16,094 nt of DNA from positions 1-16,094 of the forward strand of contig JADHYX010000464.1 in assembly GCA_027604685.1 (NCBI GenBank). Reading direction: 5' to 3'. Shown in pieces: positions 1 to 9,960 of the stretch (positions within the stretch are counted from its first letter, which is position 1; each line of letters begins with the position of its first letter). Both the position numbers and the translations under genes were made by a program. The DNA is from Lobulomyces angularis. Its lineage: Eukaryota > Chytridiomycota > Chytridiomycetes > Lobulomycetales > Lobulomycetaceae. Below the pieces are notes generated by a model. That model was not told the DNA's origin and searched no databases. It saw only the letters and a program-made list of their open reading frames with translations.

Positions 1-450
1 TTTAACTAATATTTAATTTACCAAACTTTTTTTTTTTTTTTTAATAAATTAATTATAAAATTTAAAATAAAATTTTTTTTATTTTTTTTTTAAAATGAAT
101 TATTTTTGGTTATTAAACTGATTTTTTGAGTGATATTCCTCAGTTTCTATTCCGAAAATAATTTAAAGTAAAAAATGAAAAAAATAAAAAAATTCCTACA
201 GTTAAAAAATTAATAAAAATGCAAGTTTCAATTTTATCTAAAAATATTCAGGCAAATTTTTAACTTTCCATGGCTTATTACATAAAAGACACCTATGTTT
301 ATAAAAAACCAATCACCAAAATTTTTTTAAACAAAAAAAAAATAAAAAAATAGGTTTTATAATTGGAATTGAAAAAATTTATCTTTCAATATTAGAACAA
401 GTAATTTCAATTTATTTTTTTTTTTTTTATTATTAAGAAAGACAATTTTT
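1..450. other. A/T-rich flank, no gene recognised
   Basis: This stretch lies beyond the stop codon of the TMEM62-like gene, so its right-hand part should hold that gene's 3' untranslated region and poly(A) site. It consists mostly of T and A runs (for example around 28-42 and 70-90) broken by short mixed stretches near 120-180 and 240-310. No conserved reading frame, tRNA or repeat array was recognised on either strand. The left edge could touch the end of another gene, but nothing supports that. Confidence 0.5.
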
Positions 451-3400
451 TTAAGATACTTTAAGGTGTTCATCTACCAACAAATTTTCATCTACACTTT
501 TTTCCTCTGGTAAATGCTCTTCAAACTTGACCAAATTTTGATCAAAAAATAACTCTTTGTTTCGTAGTCCGATATACCAAACTTTAAATATTTGAAACGA
601 TCCCCAAACTGAAAACCAACTTTTTAAAGGAGATATCAGCACTGATATTGTCCCATAAAATATCCCTATGGTATAACTTTGCGAAAGTTGATATAAAATT
701 ATAAAAAAAACTAGAATAATTATGTAAATCTTGGAATGAATTGGTTTATAAAATCTAGAGTTTTCCTGTGTGTAAAGCAACTTTGGGTTGGTATAACAGA
801 AACTTAAGTATACGGTTAATGGTAAGTAACTGTACAGTAGTTCATGACATCCTTAAATGTTCTTTATGTGAAAAAAACAATAAAAACCTGGTATCTTACC
901 CTGCAACCAGGTATCTGTTAAAGGCAAAAATTCACCATCTGCGAACCAAATTCCGTATAGAAAAAATCCTGCAAATTTTTGATTATAATTTGGTGACGAT
1001 GGTACTAATTCTCCAATAAAAAATGGACCAATAATCATGTATCTTACATCAAAAATTAATACCAAATGTTAAAAAATATTCTTCAAAAAAAAAATAATTT
1101 TTTTAGTCATTCACTTACAGTCCGAAGAAGTATAATGGAAAAAATATTTTATCAACCCTACTTAATTCACAAAATCTTAAAAAACTTGCAAAAAAAAAAA
1201 AATAAAGGTCCTCTACAAAAAAAAAAAAAAATGGTTATTGTAAAATTAAGAACAAATTATTTAAAAAAAAAAATTCACTTGGAAAAAAAAAGAACTTTTT
1301 ACAAAATAAATTGTTTACCTAAAGGTTTATAAAAAAAATTTTTAAAGTTAATTTGAACAAAGATTTCTTGTTCGCTTTCACACTTTTTTAAATTAGATGA
1401 AGGTAAAGTAGGAGTTTTAAAAACATTTGATTTCTTTTTACTTAAACTTCTTAATTTAAAAAACACTCCTTTTTCATTTTTAATTTCAGGTTTGACTTTA
1501 CTATCCTCTTGTTTTTTTCCTTCAACAAGGTCATTATTTCCTTCCATCACTACACTGTTTTGCCTTGAATCAAAATTAAAAAAACTTGAGCTTCTTTTAA
1601 AACTCTTGGTGTCGATTTCCTTTAACTGTGTACAAACTTTATACCTCCAATCCAAATAAGTACCATTCTTCGTTTTTATTGAAGTAAATATTTTTGGAAC
1701 TAGTAAAAACCCAATCATTATTGTTAGGTACGAATAAACAAAAATATCCTTAAACTACTCAGTGGAAAAATCATTAGCACAAAATATACGTATATATTAT
1801 TAATACTATTCTTGGGAAAGAGGTAAGTATAACCCATTCTTGAAACCAACCAAATCCTAATAAAATTTAAAAAATATGTATTTAAAAAAAAGTTGTGTGA
1901 ATTTCCAAACCCATTCCCATTGTTCTCTTTCCATCTAGTCTAAAATTTACGGAAGCATTTGCAGTATTTCCTAAACTATCATTTACCACAACCAAAATAT
2001 TATAGATTGAATGTGGGTCTAATTCTTTAAAATTAAAGGGAGATATCCACTAAGAAATACAAATTATTAAATTTCTTTTGAATATTACTCAATTTAATTT
2101 TTTTTTTTTTATTATATTACTAGTGGAAGATAAGGTTCTGTTTCATCAGCAAAATTTTCCATACTTTTGCCGATTCCTAGAATTATAAAAAGTAGAGAGA
2201 ATTTATTTTTTTTTAATTCAAATTATCTATTACCATGATAATATACTCTTTCTTTGTGCAATTCTCCATTTAAGAATATCTGTACTGAGTCAACTGAAAA
2301 TGGAGAATATATCAAGACTCTAATAAAGTTAAATTCGCTTAATTTGTTAACAGGTTCTCTTTTTTCTAAAATAAATTTATTGTCCTTTGGATTGGTAATT
2401 AAAACAACTGGTTTAAAATTTAAATTTTCCTTGTAAGTTGGCGCTTTAGAAAAATTGTATTCTTTTGAATTTGTTTTGTTTAACGCCAACAATGGTAAAA
2501 CTTCTCCATCCTTTTGCAAAGTTCGGTCACTAAATGAAATAAAATCATTATCAACTGAAACAATTCTATAAAATCCATGTGACTTTAGATCGCCCAATTC
2601 CAATTCTAAAAATCCAGATCCCTGATGACCAAACATCTTGCCTAGAAAAAAAAGTTAACGAATCAACTTTTTTAAGTTAATACCACCAAGATTAAAAAAC
2701 AAGGTATGCAAATGTCCTGAAAAAAAAACTGAGATAAGATTTGACAATTGTTCAAAAGTTTCCCCCTTGGATGATTTGCCGAATAGTGTGGTAGAAGTAG
2801 GATAGTGACTCATTACAAATGAATGATTGTGAAATTCATTTAAACTAGCAGAAAGATGATCCATATCTTCAATGTCATAATACCCAAAGAAATTAAAGGG
2901 CTTTGTTTAAAAAAAGAAATTGCAGAGAAGTAAAACAAAATATAATATAAAAAGATTAATTTACCCTTGTTGTACCATATTTAGGACAGGCATCTAAACT
3001 TACAAAATTATAGACACCAAAATCTTTAACTAAATTAAAGTTGTATCCACTTGTTGATTTTACAGAACTAAAATTTTTGAAAAAATTCAATTTTTTATCA
3101 TCATTTAAAACATTAAAACAGTCATGATTTCCCCTTTGATCAAACCAAAATGTATTATTTCTTTTTCTTAAAACTTTCGCCAACTTTAACAAATCAAAAT
3201 ATGCTTCCCATTCTTCAATATATTGAAACGAATTTAATTTTTTAAAATCTTTAGCGTCTGTCAAATCTCCAGTCACTAAATATATTTTATTATTTTTTAA
3301 AAAAAAATAAAAACTATTCATTTAAAACAAACGAAGTAAAAAAAATTTTAAGCCGGACCTATTACAAACTCAGGATTAATTAAAGGTAATTCACTTTCAA

Positions 3401-3735
3401 GAAACTAATGACATAATAAAATTTTTTTAGTTTTTTGTTTAATGGTTTCAATTGTGATTTACTTGAATCAAATGTGAAATGTGACCTTTTTTCAAAAATT
3501 TTGAAATGTGAATGTCGGAAATTTGAACGAAAGTAAAAATATTTCTATTCTCATTAGTTGAATTGAACTTCAAGTTTTTATTTTCACTTAATTTTTTCAT
3601 TTTAATTTTTTGAAAATCAACTTTAGATAGATTTAATTTTGACTGGACCAGATTTAAAGATTTCGAATATAATTGATACGCATAATAAAATGTCACAAGA
3701 GTTAAAATGATTAATTTTAGCTCCACTATGTACAT
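451..3735 (-). CDS. TMEM62-like membrane metallophosphoesterase
   Basis: Twelve exons, read downward: 3735-3463, 3404-3359, 3275-2965, 2900-2684, 2641-2234, 2176-2121, 2049-1911, 1856-1807, 1748-1319, 1212-1119, 1042-900, 851-451. They give 855 residues with all phases matching. An N-terminal hydrophobic anchor (about residues 1-20) precedes a calcineurin-like phosphoesterase domain with a full metal-site set: DIH (74-76), GD (109-110), GNHD (155-158), SHYPTS (H242) and GHLH (272-275). A beta-rich region (LELELGD, PVVLITNPK) follows, then a multi-span C-terminus ending in the YGT..SPLKSWF block that I recall from animal TMEM62 (643 residues in human). The protein is longer because of a Lys/Ser-rich loop of about 120 residues (522-643). 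Substrate and location are unknown; the N-anchor and C-terminal spans suggest an endomembrane protein with the enzyme domain between them. The start is the first in-frame ATG before the anchor. Confidence 0.9.
3276..3358 (-). other. Intron with atypical GTCCGG donor
   Basis: This is intron 2 of the TMEM62-like gene. The reading PEFVI-VTGDLTDAK, which is conserved in the family, is obtained only by splicing after TTTGTAATAG, so the intron begins GTCCGG and ends TTTAG. The other introns in the window begin mostly GTA or GTT. Using the nearby GTAATAG as donor would place a stop codon directly after the join. Confidence 0.7.
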
Positions 3736-4087
3736 AGCAGTGCTGTTTTCCAACCAACAAATTTCTTCATTGTTACACAAGTTTCTTTGTGTGAAAGTAA
3801 GATAAAAAAATCTACTGATTAATTTTTTTTTTCTTTTGTAAAACTGCTGCTGCTTTAGATTGTATAAAAGAAATATAAATAAAAATTTAACAAAGCTTCA
3901 ATATTACTCTGTTTTTTAATGAAATTTTAAAAATATTTATACTCAAAATAAAACTATTATACAATTTAAAAAAAAAATCAATGAAAACTAGATATAAATA
4001 CAAAAATTATAGTAATAAATACATTTCTCTTAATACCCTTAAAACTTAAAAAGATTGTCAAAAGAACGAAACTTTCAGTATTAGTTT
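3736..4087. promoter_or_regulatory. Spacer: TMEM62-like promoter side and TFIIIC6 3' end
   Basis: Both flanking genes are on the minus strand, so this 352-bp gap should carry the 3' untranslated region of the TFIIIC subunit gene and the promoter and 5' leader of the TMEM62-like gene. The reading frame of the first TMEM62-like exon stays open upstream of its ATG but offers no earlier ATG nearby. Otherwise I see A/T-rich sequence with a short GCAGCAGCAG stretch (minus strand) near 3845-3856 and no other gene. Confidence 0.4.
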
Positions 4088-4580
4088 TTAAACCTTGGGT
4101 TTTTCCTTCAAAATCACTTTATCAAACATGAATTTTTTTTCACTTTTACCAACAAAAATTAACTCATCCTCCTTGTCTCTAATAAACCCAGAGTAGGCTG
4201 CAACTTCTACATCCTCTTTTTTTTTTTTTTTATTAGAAGCTTCTTTTTTCTCAAAAATTAAGTCTGTTCCTATAGTTTTTCTTAACTTTCCTTCAAAAAT
4301 ATGTTCTCCTATACGTATGTATGGTGTTTCACTTTCTAACCCAATTACTGCATACCTTAATTTTTTTTTACTTAATTATACTCCAGTGAATTAACTAATT
4401 TTTACCCTGATTCTAATTCTGAATTTTTTAATTCTTCTTTTGAAACTTCATTTGATATGTTTAAAATTTGATAACTGACTTCCTAAAAAAAAATACAAAA
4501 AAAAAAAGGAAGACTTAAATTACACTAAAAAAGTAAAAACATACCTCTTCATAATTTTCGTCTATATCCATATCATCCAT
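4088..4580 (-). CDS. TFIIIC small subunit (GTF3C6/Sfc7/Tfc7-type)
   Basis: Three exons (4580-4545, 4482-4406, 4355-4088) encode 126 residues. An acidic N-terminus (MDDMDIDENYEEE) is followed by the conserved core YAVIGLESETPYIRIG and then HIFEGKLRKTIGTDLIFE. That core aligns with human GTF3C6 (VLGIDTERPILQV..FAG..DTLGTCVIFEE) and defines the Pfam TFIIIC_sub6 family. In characterised relatives this beta-barrel protein belongs to TFIIIC, which binds internal promoters of tRNA and 5S genes for RNA polymerase III. A run of five Lys codons made only of A (plus strand 4217-4231) splits the core from a C-terminal part (FVGKSEKKFMFDKVIL) that completes the fold. Length is close to the family minimum. 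The gene starts head-to-head with the glycosyltransferase-like gene. Confidence 0.85.
4217..4231. repeat. 15-nt T/A homopolymer inside a coding exon
   Basis: On the minus strand this is 15 consecutive A encoding five Lys in the TFIIIC subunit, and the reading frame is kept exactly. It illustrates how poly(A) tracts become Lys runs in this genome and is a site where assembly or polymerase slippage errors would shift the frame. Confidence 0.8.
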
Positions 4581-4658
4581 TTTCTATTTTAATGAAAATA
4601 TTAATTTAAATGGCCAAATGTTAAATTTTTATGTAAAAAAAAAAAAATTTTTTTGACA
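4581..4658. promoter_or_regulatory. 78-bp divergent promoter region
   Basis: The start codons of the TFIIIC subunit (minus) and the type II membrane protein (plus) are separated by only 78 bp of almost pure A/T, including a T-run and an A-run. It must contain both 5' leaders and transcription start sites unless one gene has an upstream non-coding exon. No specific factor site is recognisable. Confidence 0.5.
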
Positions 4659-6316
4659 ATGAAAGAAAAAAAAAATTTAAAAAATATAATTATACATAAA
4701 AATCAAAAAATAATATTTAATCAATTTTCATTATCCTTTCGAAGGTGGAGATTTTGTTTCTATTGTAAATAATAATAAAAAAAAGGTTATACTATAACAC
4801 CAATTTTTTTTTTAGTACTGCTGACAATATTTACAATTTACTATTTCTCATTTCTTTATAAAATAATTTCTTATAATTCAAATTTAATTTTAAAAGAAGG
4901 AATTGAGAGGATTTGTTTTAGTAAGTTTTCTACCACTTTTTTCATAAACAATAATACTACAAAATCTCTTTTTTATTTTAGTCAATGGCCATCATGGAAC
5001 ATCCAATGTAACGAAGCAAAATAATTTTATAATTAAATAGAATTAAAAAAAAATACAGGATTTTCATTACTTATCAAAACAACTAAATTTCTCATATTCA
5101 GAGTATAATTCAAGGTATCTCAGTGACTACGGTCAAACTAACAGAGACGTAGAAAGATTATTTGAACTGGGTATGTAGTAAAACTACAGTAAAGTATTTA
5201 CTACTGTTACATATTAAGGAATGCCAGATTTTTTTTGTAGTGCTTTCACTACTATCATTGTTGGTGATGTTTTTACGGATGGAAGATTTTTGTTGAAAAT
5301 TCTTGGTTCTGAAAAATCCTGTAATTTAAAAAAATTGTAAAAGACAAAATAATTATTTTATGTATACCATTTAATTTCTAAAACTTTTTTAAAATTTTTT
5401 TAAGAATATTTTATACAACTAATCGATTTGATTTTGGACTGAGTTATTCTACAAATAAGAGAACAGATAAAATTCAATTTTACAATGAATTAAGATTTAT
5501 CAAAACTATTTCAAACCAGTTAAAAACCAAAATAATTTTCATACAAAATAATCTTTGGGAGAGTAAATATGTTGATATAAAATTAGGCTCACCGACACAT
5601 AATTTTTTAAACTTTACCTTGATTAGAAGCTTTGGGTATAGTACCTTGCCTACAGTGGATGGTATTAGTGCGAAAGATAAAGAACTACCTTGTTTTCATG
5701 ATCATCCTTATTTTAACGTTTTTAAGGTTTATTTTTTTCAGTTATTTTAATTTTTAATCTTTTAGGAATTGATGTTGGATGCTGGTATAAAAGTTAAGTT
5801 ACTTGATGAAATGTATGGAGGGCCGACTGTTTTAAGTCAATACAAAGGTATCTAATTTTCATTTAATTCTCAGATAATTTTATTGCATTAGCCTTTATTA
5901 CTTTGACATATCAAGTTAGCACTATGAAAATTTACGAAAATTTATATCATGGGGTAGTAACTTACGTTCCCACCCCAAAATTTTTAAGAATCTTAGCTTC
6001 ACTTCCAGGTATGGAATTTTCTTTTATTCATGACACTTATGAAATAGGGTAAGCAAAAAAAGGATATCATTTATTAAAACACTAATTTTATTTTTTTTTC
6101 TTTTTACTGAAAAGAAATGAATGGTTTCAATATATTGAATACTACAATTCTGAACTATCAAAGTTTTTTTACTTTTTTGATTCATTTGAAGAGTTAAAGA
6201 AATTGATGGATAATGCTGACGTTGACCCGAGAAATGTCAGAGAGGAGGGTCAGAAATTTTGGGCAAATCAAAGAATCAAAAGTACAAAACAGTGGAAAAT
6301 AGTTTTAGAAATATAA
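4659..6316 (+). CDS. Putative type II membrane glycosyltransferase-like protein, uncharacterised family
   Basis: Nine exons (4659-4764, 4816-4920, 4982-5007, 5059-5170, 5219-5336, 5405-5726, 5766-5847, 5892-6048, 6115-6316) give 409 residues with all phases closing. A basic N-terminus (R28, R29, R31) leads into one hydrophobic span (about 32-49), then a soluble domain: the topology of Golgi glycosyltransferases. Notable blocks are INGHHGTSN (71-79), FYTTNRFD (158-165), IRSFGYSTLP, YGGPTVLSQYKAF (280-292) and STMKIYENLYHGV (300-312). The last resembles the nucleotide-binding helix of GT-B enzymes, with E306 as the candidate ribose-binding acid. From memory, similar unnamed proteins occur in fungi and protists, but I know no characterised member, so enzyme class and donor are open. 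The C-terminus (EEGQKFWANQRIKSTKQWK) is a helix typical of GT-B folds. Gene structure is well supported; function is inference. Confidence 0.75.
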
Positions 6317-6511
6317 AAAAATTAAAGAAACCTAAAAAAAAAATGTAAATTTGCAGCTAGATTGTAGTAGATGAAGATATAAATGATATATAAATTTTCT
6401 TTTTTTGTTCTATATGGTATGTATAATATGTTATTCCAAAAAGTGTACATAAGTTTTTTTTTTTTTTTGTTTTTTTTTATTTTTATATTATTAAATAATA
6501 TAATTAAAAAA
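6317..6511. terminator. Convergent 3' spacer between gene 3 and IRE1
   Basis: The plus-strand glycosyltransferase-like gene and minus-strand IRE1 end towards each other with 195 bp between their stop codons. The spacer is A/T-rich with AATAATATAA-like sequence and long T-runs, and should hold both poly(A) sites. A 76-codon plus-strand reading frame starting here (6383) runs into IRE1 antisense and looks like low-complexity noise. Confidence 0.45.
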
Positions 6512-9500
6512 CTAAAAATAGTTTTCTGGAGGTTTGAAATAAGGCTGAAAAATTCCTTCTTCCTTCAGTTTTTTTGTATTGTGTATAACATAGTAAACAT
6601 GCAGAAAAAGTAAGGGAAATCTTGATGTGAAATACTTTAAAAATCCTTCAGGTAAGTCTCCTAAAGCAAGTCGCACCTTTTCTGGTAAATCTTGATAATG
6701 ATGTTTCTTTATACGAAAAAATTAAAATAAAAAAATAAAAAAAACTAAAATGCGAATTTCAATTACCTTATTTCTTAAGGCTCGTAGTAAATCTCTCAAA
6801 CTGTTACCATCGTAACTTCTCCTTTTTTGTAAGTCATCTAAAAGAATTCTATCAATTCTACGATACCAATCCGAACCCAGCACTTTGTTGGAACCTCTTT
6901 CCAATATTTTTAAATTTGCTGATGGTGGGTCCCTTTCCTCCACTTCAAATCTATCTGATACATCTTGCAAAAATGATAATCTTTGTTGTTTTGTCCAAAA
7001 GTAAGGATGCATTAATACTGATTCTGCATCAGGTCTGAAAAAAAAAAAAAAGAGTGGAAATTTTAACTTCAAAAAGTGTTTGTTTTTTTTTTTACCTTTT
7101 TTTTGGATCTTTTTCAATCATTCTTTTAATTAAGTCCTTTGCTTCAACACCCTCTTCTCCAATAATATCTAAACTATTTAATTTATAGTTTCCCTATGTT
7201 TTTAAGGAAAAAAATAACATTAAAAAAAAAAAAAAAAATTTATGCTATTTTAATTACCTTTAAAATGTTAATTTCTCTAACAAACTTGTCACCAAATGGG
7301 TGTTGTCCCAAAGAAAGAACATAAAAAAATACCAATCCACTGCTGAATATATCAATTTTTTTTGATACTTTTATTCCCAAATTACTTAATGTAGGATCCG
7401 TTACCAAACTTGAAGATTCATCGCTGGTTGCATTATTTTCTTCATTGTTATTATTACTGTTATTAAGTTTGGTTAAAAACTGATGTGCTTGAATGCATTC
7501 GCTGGCTCTCCAGCCTAAAGTTCCACCGGTATTAGTATTGTGAAAACTAGATTGATCTTCGGCCAGTTTTTTACATAATCCAAAATCCGATATGAGTAGT
7601 CTTGGATGAGAATTCAAATTTTTTTCATTCAATTCACTAAATAAAATATTTTGAGGTTTTATATCTCGGTGCACTATTTTTAAACTATGTAAAAAGTTTA
7701 CTCCCTTCATTATTTGATTCAAAACTATTGATGGTTTTAATCTTAATCGAATTTTTGACATTTCAAGAGAATTTTGCTTTTCTATAACATCATACAAACT
7801 TGCAGGTGAAAGCTCCAAAGCAATGTACATGAATCTCTCCGTTTTTTCTTTATAAAAATATCGTATCACATTTGGATGGTGGTCTGAATCCTGAAGTAAT
7901 TTCACTTCATTATGTGCAATATCATAAAAATCCAATAGCAAACGCTTAATTGCAACTTTTCTTCCTTCGAAATTTCCTTGATATACGATAGTGCCATGAC
8001 TTCCATAACCTAATATTTCAATAATAATTTTTAGAATAAGACTACTAAAAAAAAAAAAGAAAAAAAAACTTTTTACCTAAAACTTTGTCAGTGACCTCTA
8101 AACTATTCAGTTTTTCTTCCGCTTCTGCAGAGTATATTGTATTCGATTTGATAGAAACTTCTTCCGTTTCTTCAACAGGAGGTGAAGGTAATGGCTTTTC
8201 GGAACTGAGATTCAAATCCAGTAATGCGACATCAGAAGTAAGCATTGTGGAATTATTGTTTTCAACACTTTCGTCAGCGTTTGATATATTTGTTATATTT
8301 AAGTCAGAAGTTTGGGAATCAGGAAAATTTGATGTTGCGTCGACTTTTTTTTGTTTCCAAAAAAATGCCAAGATTATAAAAACTGCTGACAAATTTGTCA
8401 AAAAACTGAAATTGTTAAAAAAAGTGGAAAAAAATCCAGGTTCTTTTTTTATTTTTTTTTCTTTTTTCTTTTTTTGATCCTTTTTTTTATTTTCGTTGGA
8501 AGTATCATCAATTAAGGTATCTTCAATTTCATTTACTCTATATCCAATTTGTACTAACTGCTGACAGTTTATGTTTTCAGGATTTTCTAAACAAAAATCA
8601 CTATCAAAGTCCCAAAAATTTGGAACACTAGTATGCTCAGGTTCTGCATACTGCCCAATTAAAGTGGATGTTGCTGGGACTGCATTAAAATAATCTGCAG
8701 GTAGTAAGTAAAAACTTCCATCACTTAACCTTCCAACAAAAGCCTTAGCATCATTAGTAATCTTTTTATTTATTTGCTCCTCAGCAGGAAGGGGGAATGA
8801 TTTATATAAAGTGTATCTATTCTCAATATCTCTTGTTTTTCCAACTTTAAAAACTGAAACCACTGGAGAATTAAAATTTCTGACCCATTTATTGCCTACT
8901 GCCATAATAAAAACAAAATAACTTTAGTACATAATTTAAATAAAAAAATTAGCTTACTATTTTTGTCATGATATTGAAACAATCCATTTTTTCCAACAGA
9001 AATTTTAATCTTAATTTGTAATTTTGATGTTAATAAATTCAATATGATACAAAGAACCATACCTGACTTTTTCCAAGAAGGTCCTCAGGATCATAATCTT
9101 CTCCAATATCTGATATCGTGTACTCGGAATATTTAATTCTTTATTAGAAAAAAATAAAGAAAAATTAATTAAAAAAAAAAGAAACTGTTTACTTTCTCTT
9201 AGAAAATTTACTGTCAATTGACATTGTGTATTCTGATTTACCGAGATGGACAGCTTTCCTATTTGACTTTTCTAGATTAAAATAACTATCATCATTGTCG
9301 TCTCCGTAAGTAGCCAAAATTATTCCCGTAAAAGGGTCAATAGCTATTAATTTGGAAGTCTTTTTATTTGAATGAATACTTCCATCATCTGAGAAATAAG
9401 CTGGGTGATTTCCAACCAGCTTTTTCATTGTTATAGGCATTTTCTAAAAAGCAAATTGTTTAAAAATAAAATTTTGGATGTCAAATATTGTGAATTACCG

Positions 9501-9960
9501 TTAATTCATTCTCATCAGTGCTATATACATACAGCTCACCATTTACCGGATCTGGAATAAGAAAAGACTTTTCTTCACTGACTTTTTCATTTCCACTATT
9601 TAAAATCATTTCTTTTGAATTACTAGTTTTTTCATCAAAATTGTAAATATTTTCATTATTATCTTGTTTAATTAAAGAGTTTGTTTTTATAATAGATTCA
9701 TCCTTCTTTTCCCATAAAATGTCACCGGTTTCACGATTTAATCCAAACATTGTACCATCTACTGTATTTAAGATTAAAATGTGTGCCGCTTCACACTTTG
9801 ATTCAAAATTATTTTCTTCCGAAACCAATATTAGTTTATTTCCTATTTTTTCTAGTTTACTCTTATTTTCAAAACTATCTTTATTTGGGCTCAGGGTTGA
9901 TATAGTTGAAAAGGATAGTGACAGCCCTACGAGTAAGATGATTATTTGAAAATAAATCAT
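6512..9960 (-). CDS. IRE1: IRE1 ER-stress sensor kinase/endoribonuclease
   Basis: Nine exons (9960-9499, 9443-9193, 9138-9063, 9009-8958, 8898-8077, 8009-7258, 7193-7096, 7034-6767, 6706-6512) encode 991 residues. A signal peptide (1 to about 18) leads a lumenal sensor with PQQ/propeller-like repeats (DGTMFGLNRETGDILWE, PDPVNGELYVYS) and the IRE1 block LGKSEYTMS. A Lys-rich stretch (411-432) adjoins the membrane span (about 437-458). The kinase has GYGSHG, VAIK (K576), HRDIKPQN (H668) and DFG (D696). The KEN RNase ends the protein with Y912, R925, N926 and H930 spaced exactly as in human and yeast IRE1, then YFTSRFP and GIFQPYF. In known systems lumenal unfolded protein drives oligomerisation, autophosphorylation and splicing of XBP1/HAC1-type mRNA. 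Odd points: ASE replaces APE at the end of the activation segment, and an Asn-rich insert follows it. All key catalytic residues are intact. Confidence 0.96.

Noticed and set aside
768..1019. 83-codon plus-strand frame
   Set aside because: It is the shadow of the last exons and an intron of the TMEM62-like gene, whose minus-strand reading is conserved.
1066..1332. 88-codon Lys-rich plus-strand frame
   Set aside because: It lies antisense to two introns and a short exon of the TMEM62-like gene and is essentially translated A-runs.
4921..5034. Reading straight through the intron at 4921-4981 in the glycosyltransferase-like gene
   Set aside because: The frame is open as far as 5034 but then hits a stop. 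Splicing with GTAAGT..TTTTAG gives INGHHGTSN, which joins well to the next exon.
5848..5891. A 26-nt intron (5848-5873) instead of the chosen 44-nt intron
   Set aside because: It keeps the frame but is shorter than any other intron here and inserts residues that break the smooth SQYKAFITLTYQV reading; the 44-nt version is preferred.
8085..8477. 130-codon plus-strand open reading frame (Ser/Phe-rich)
   Set aside because: It is antisense to the IRE1 exon covering the lumenal/transmembrane part. Its composition is the complement of acidic and Lys-rich codons, and it has no conserved features.
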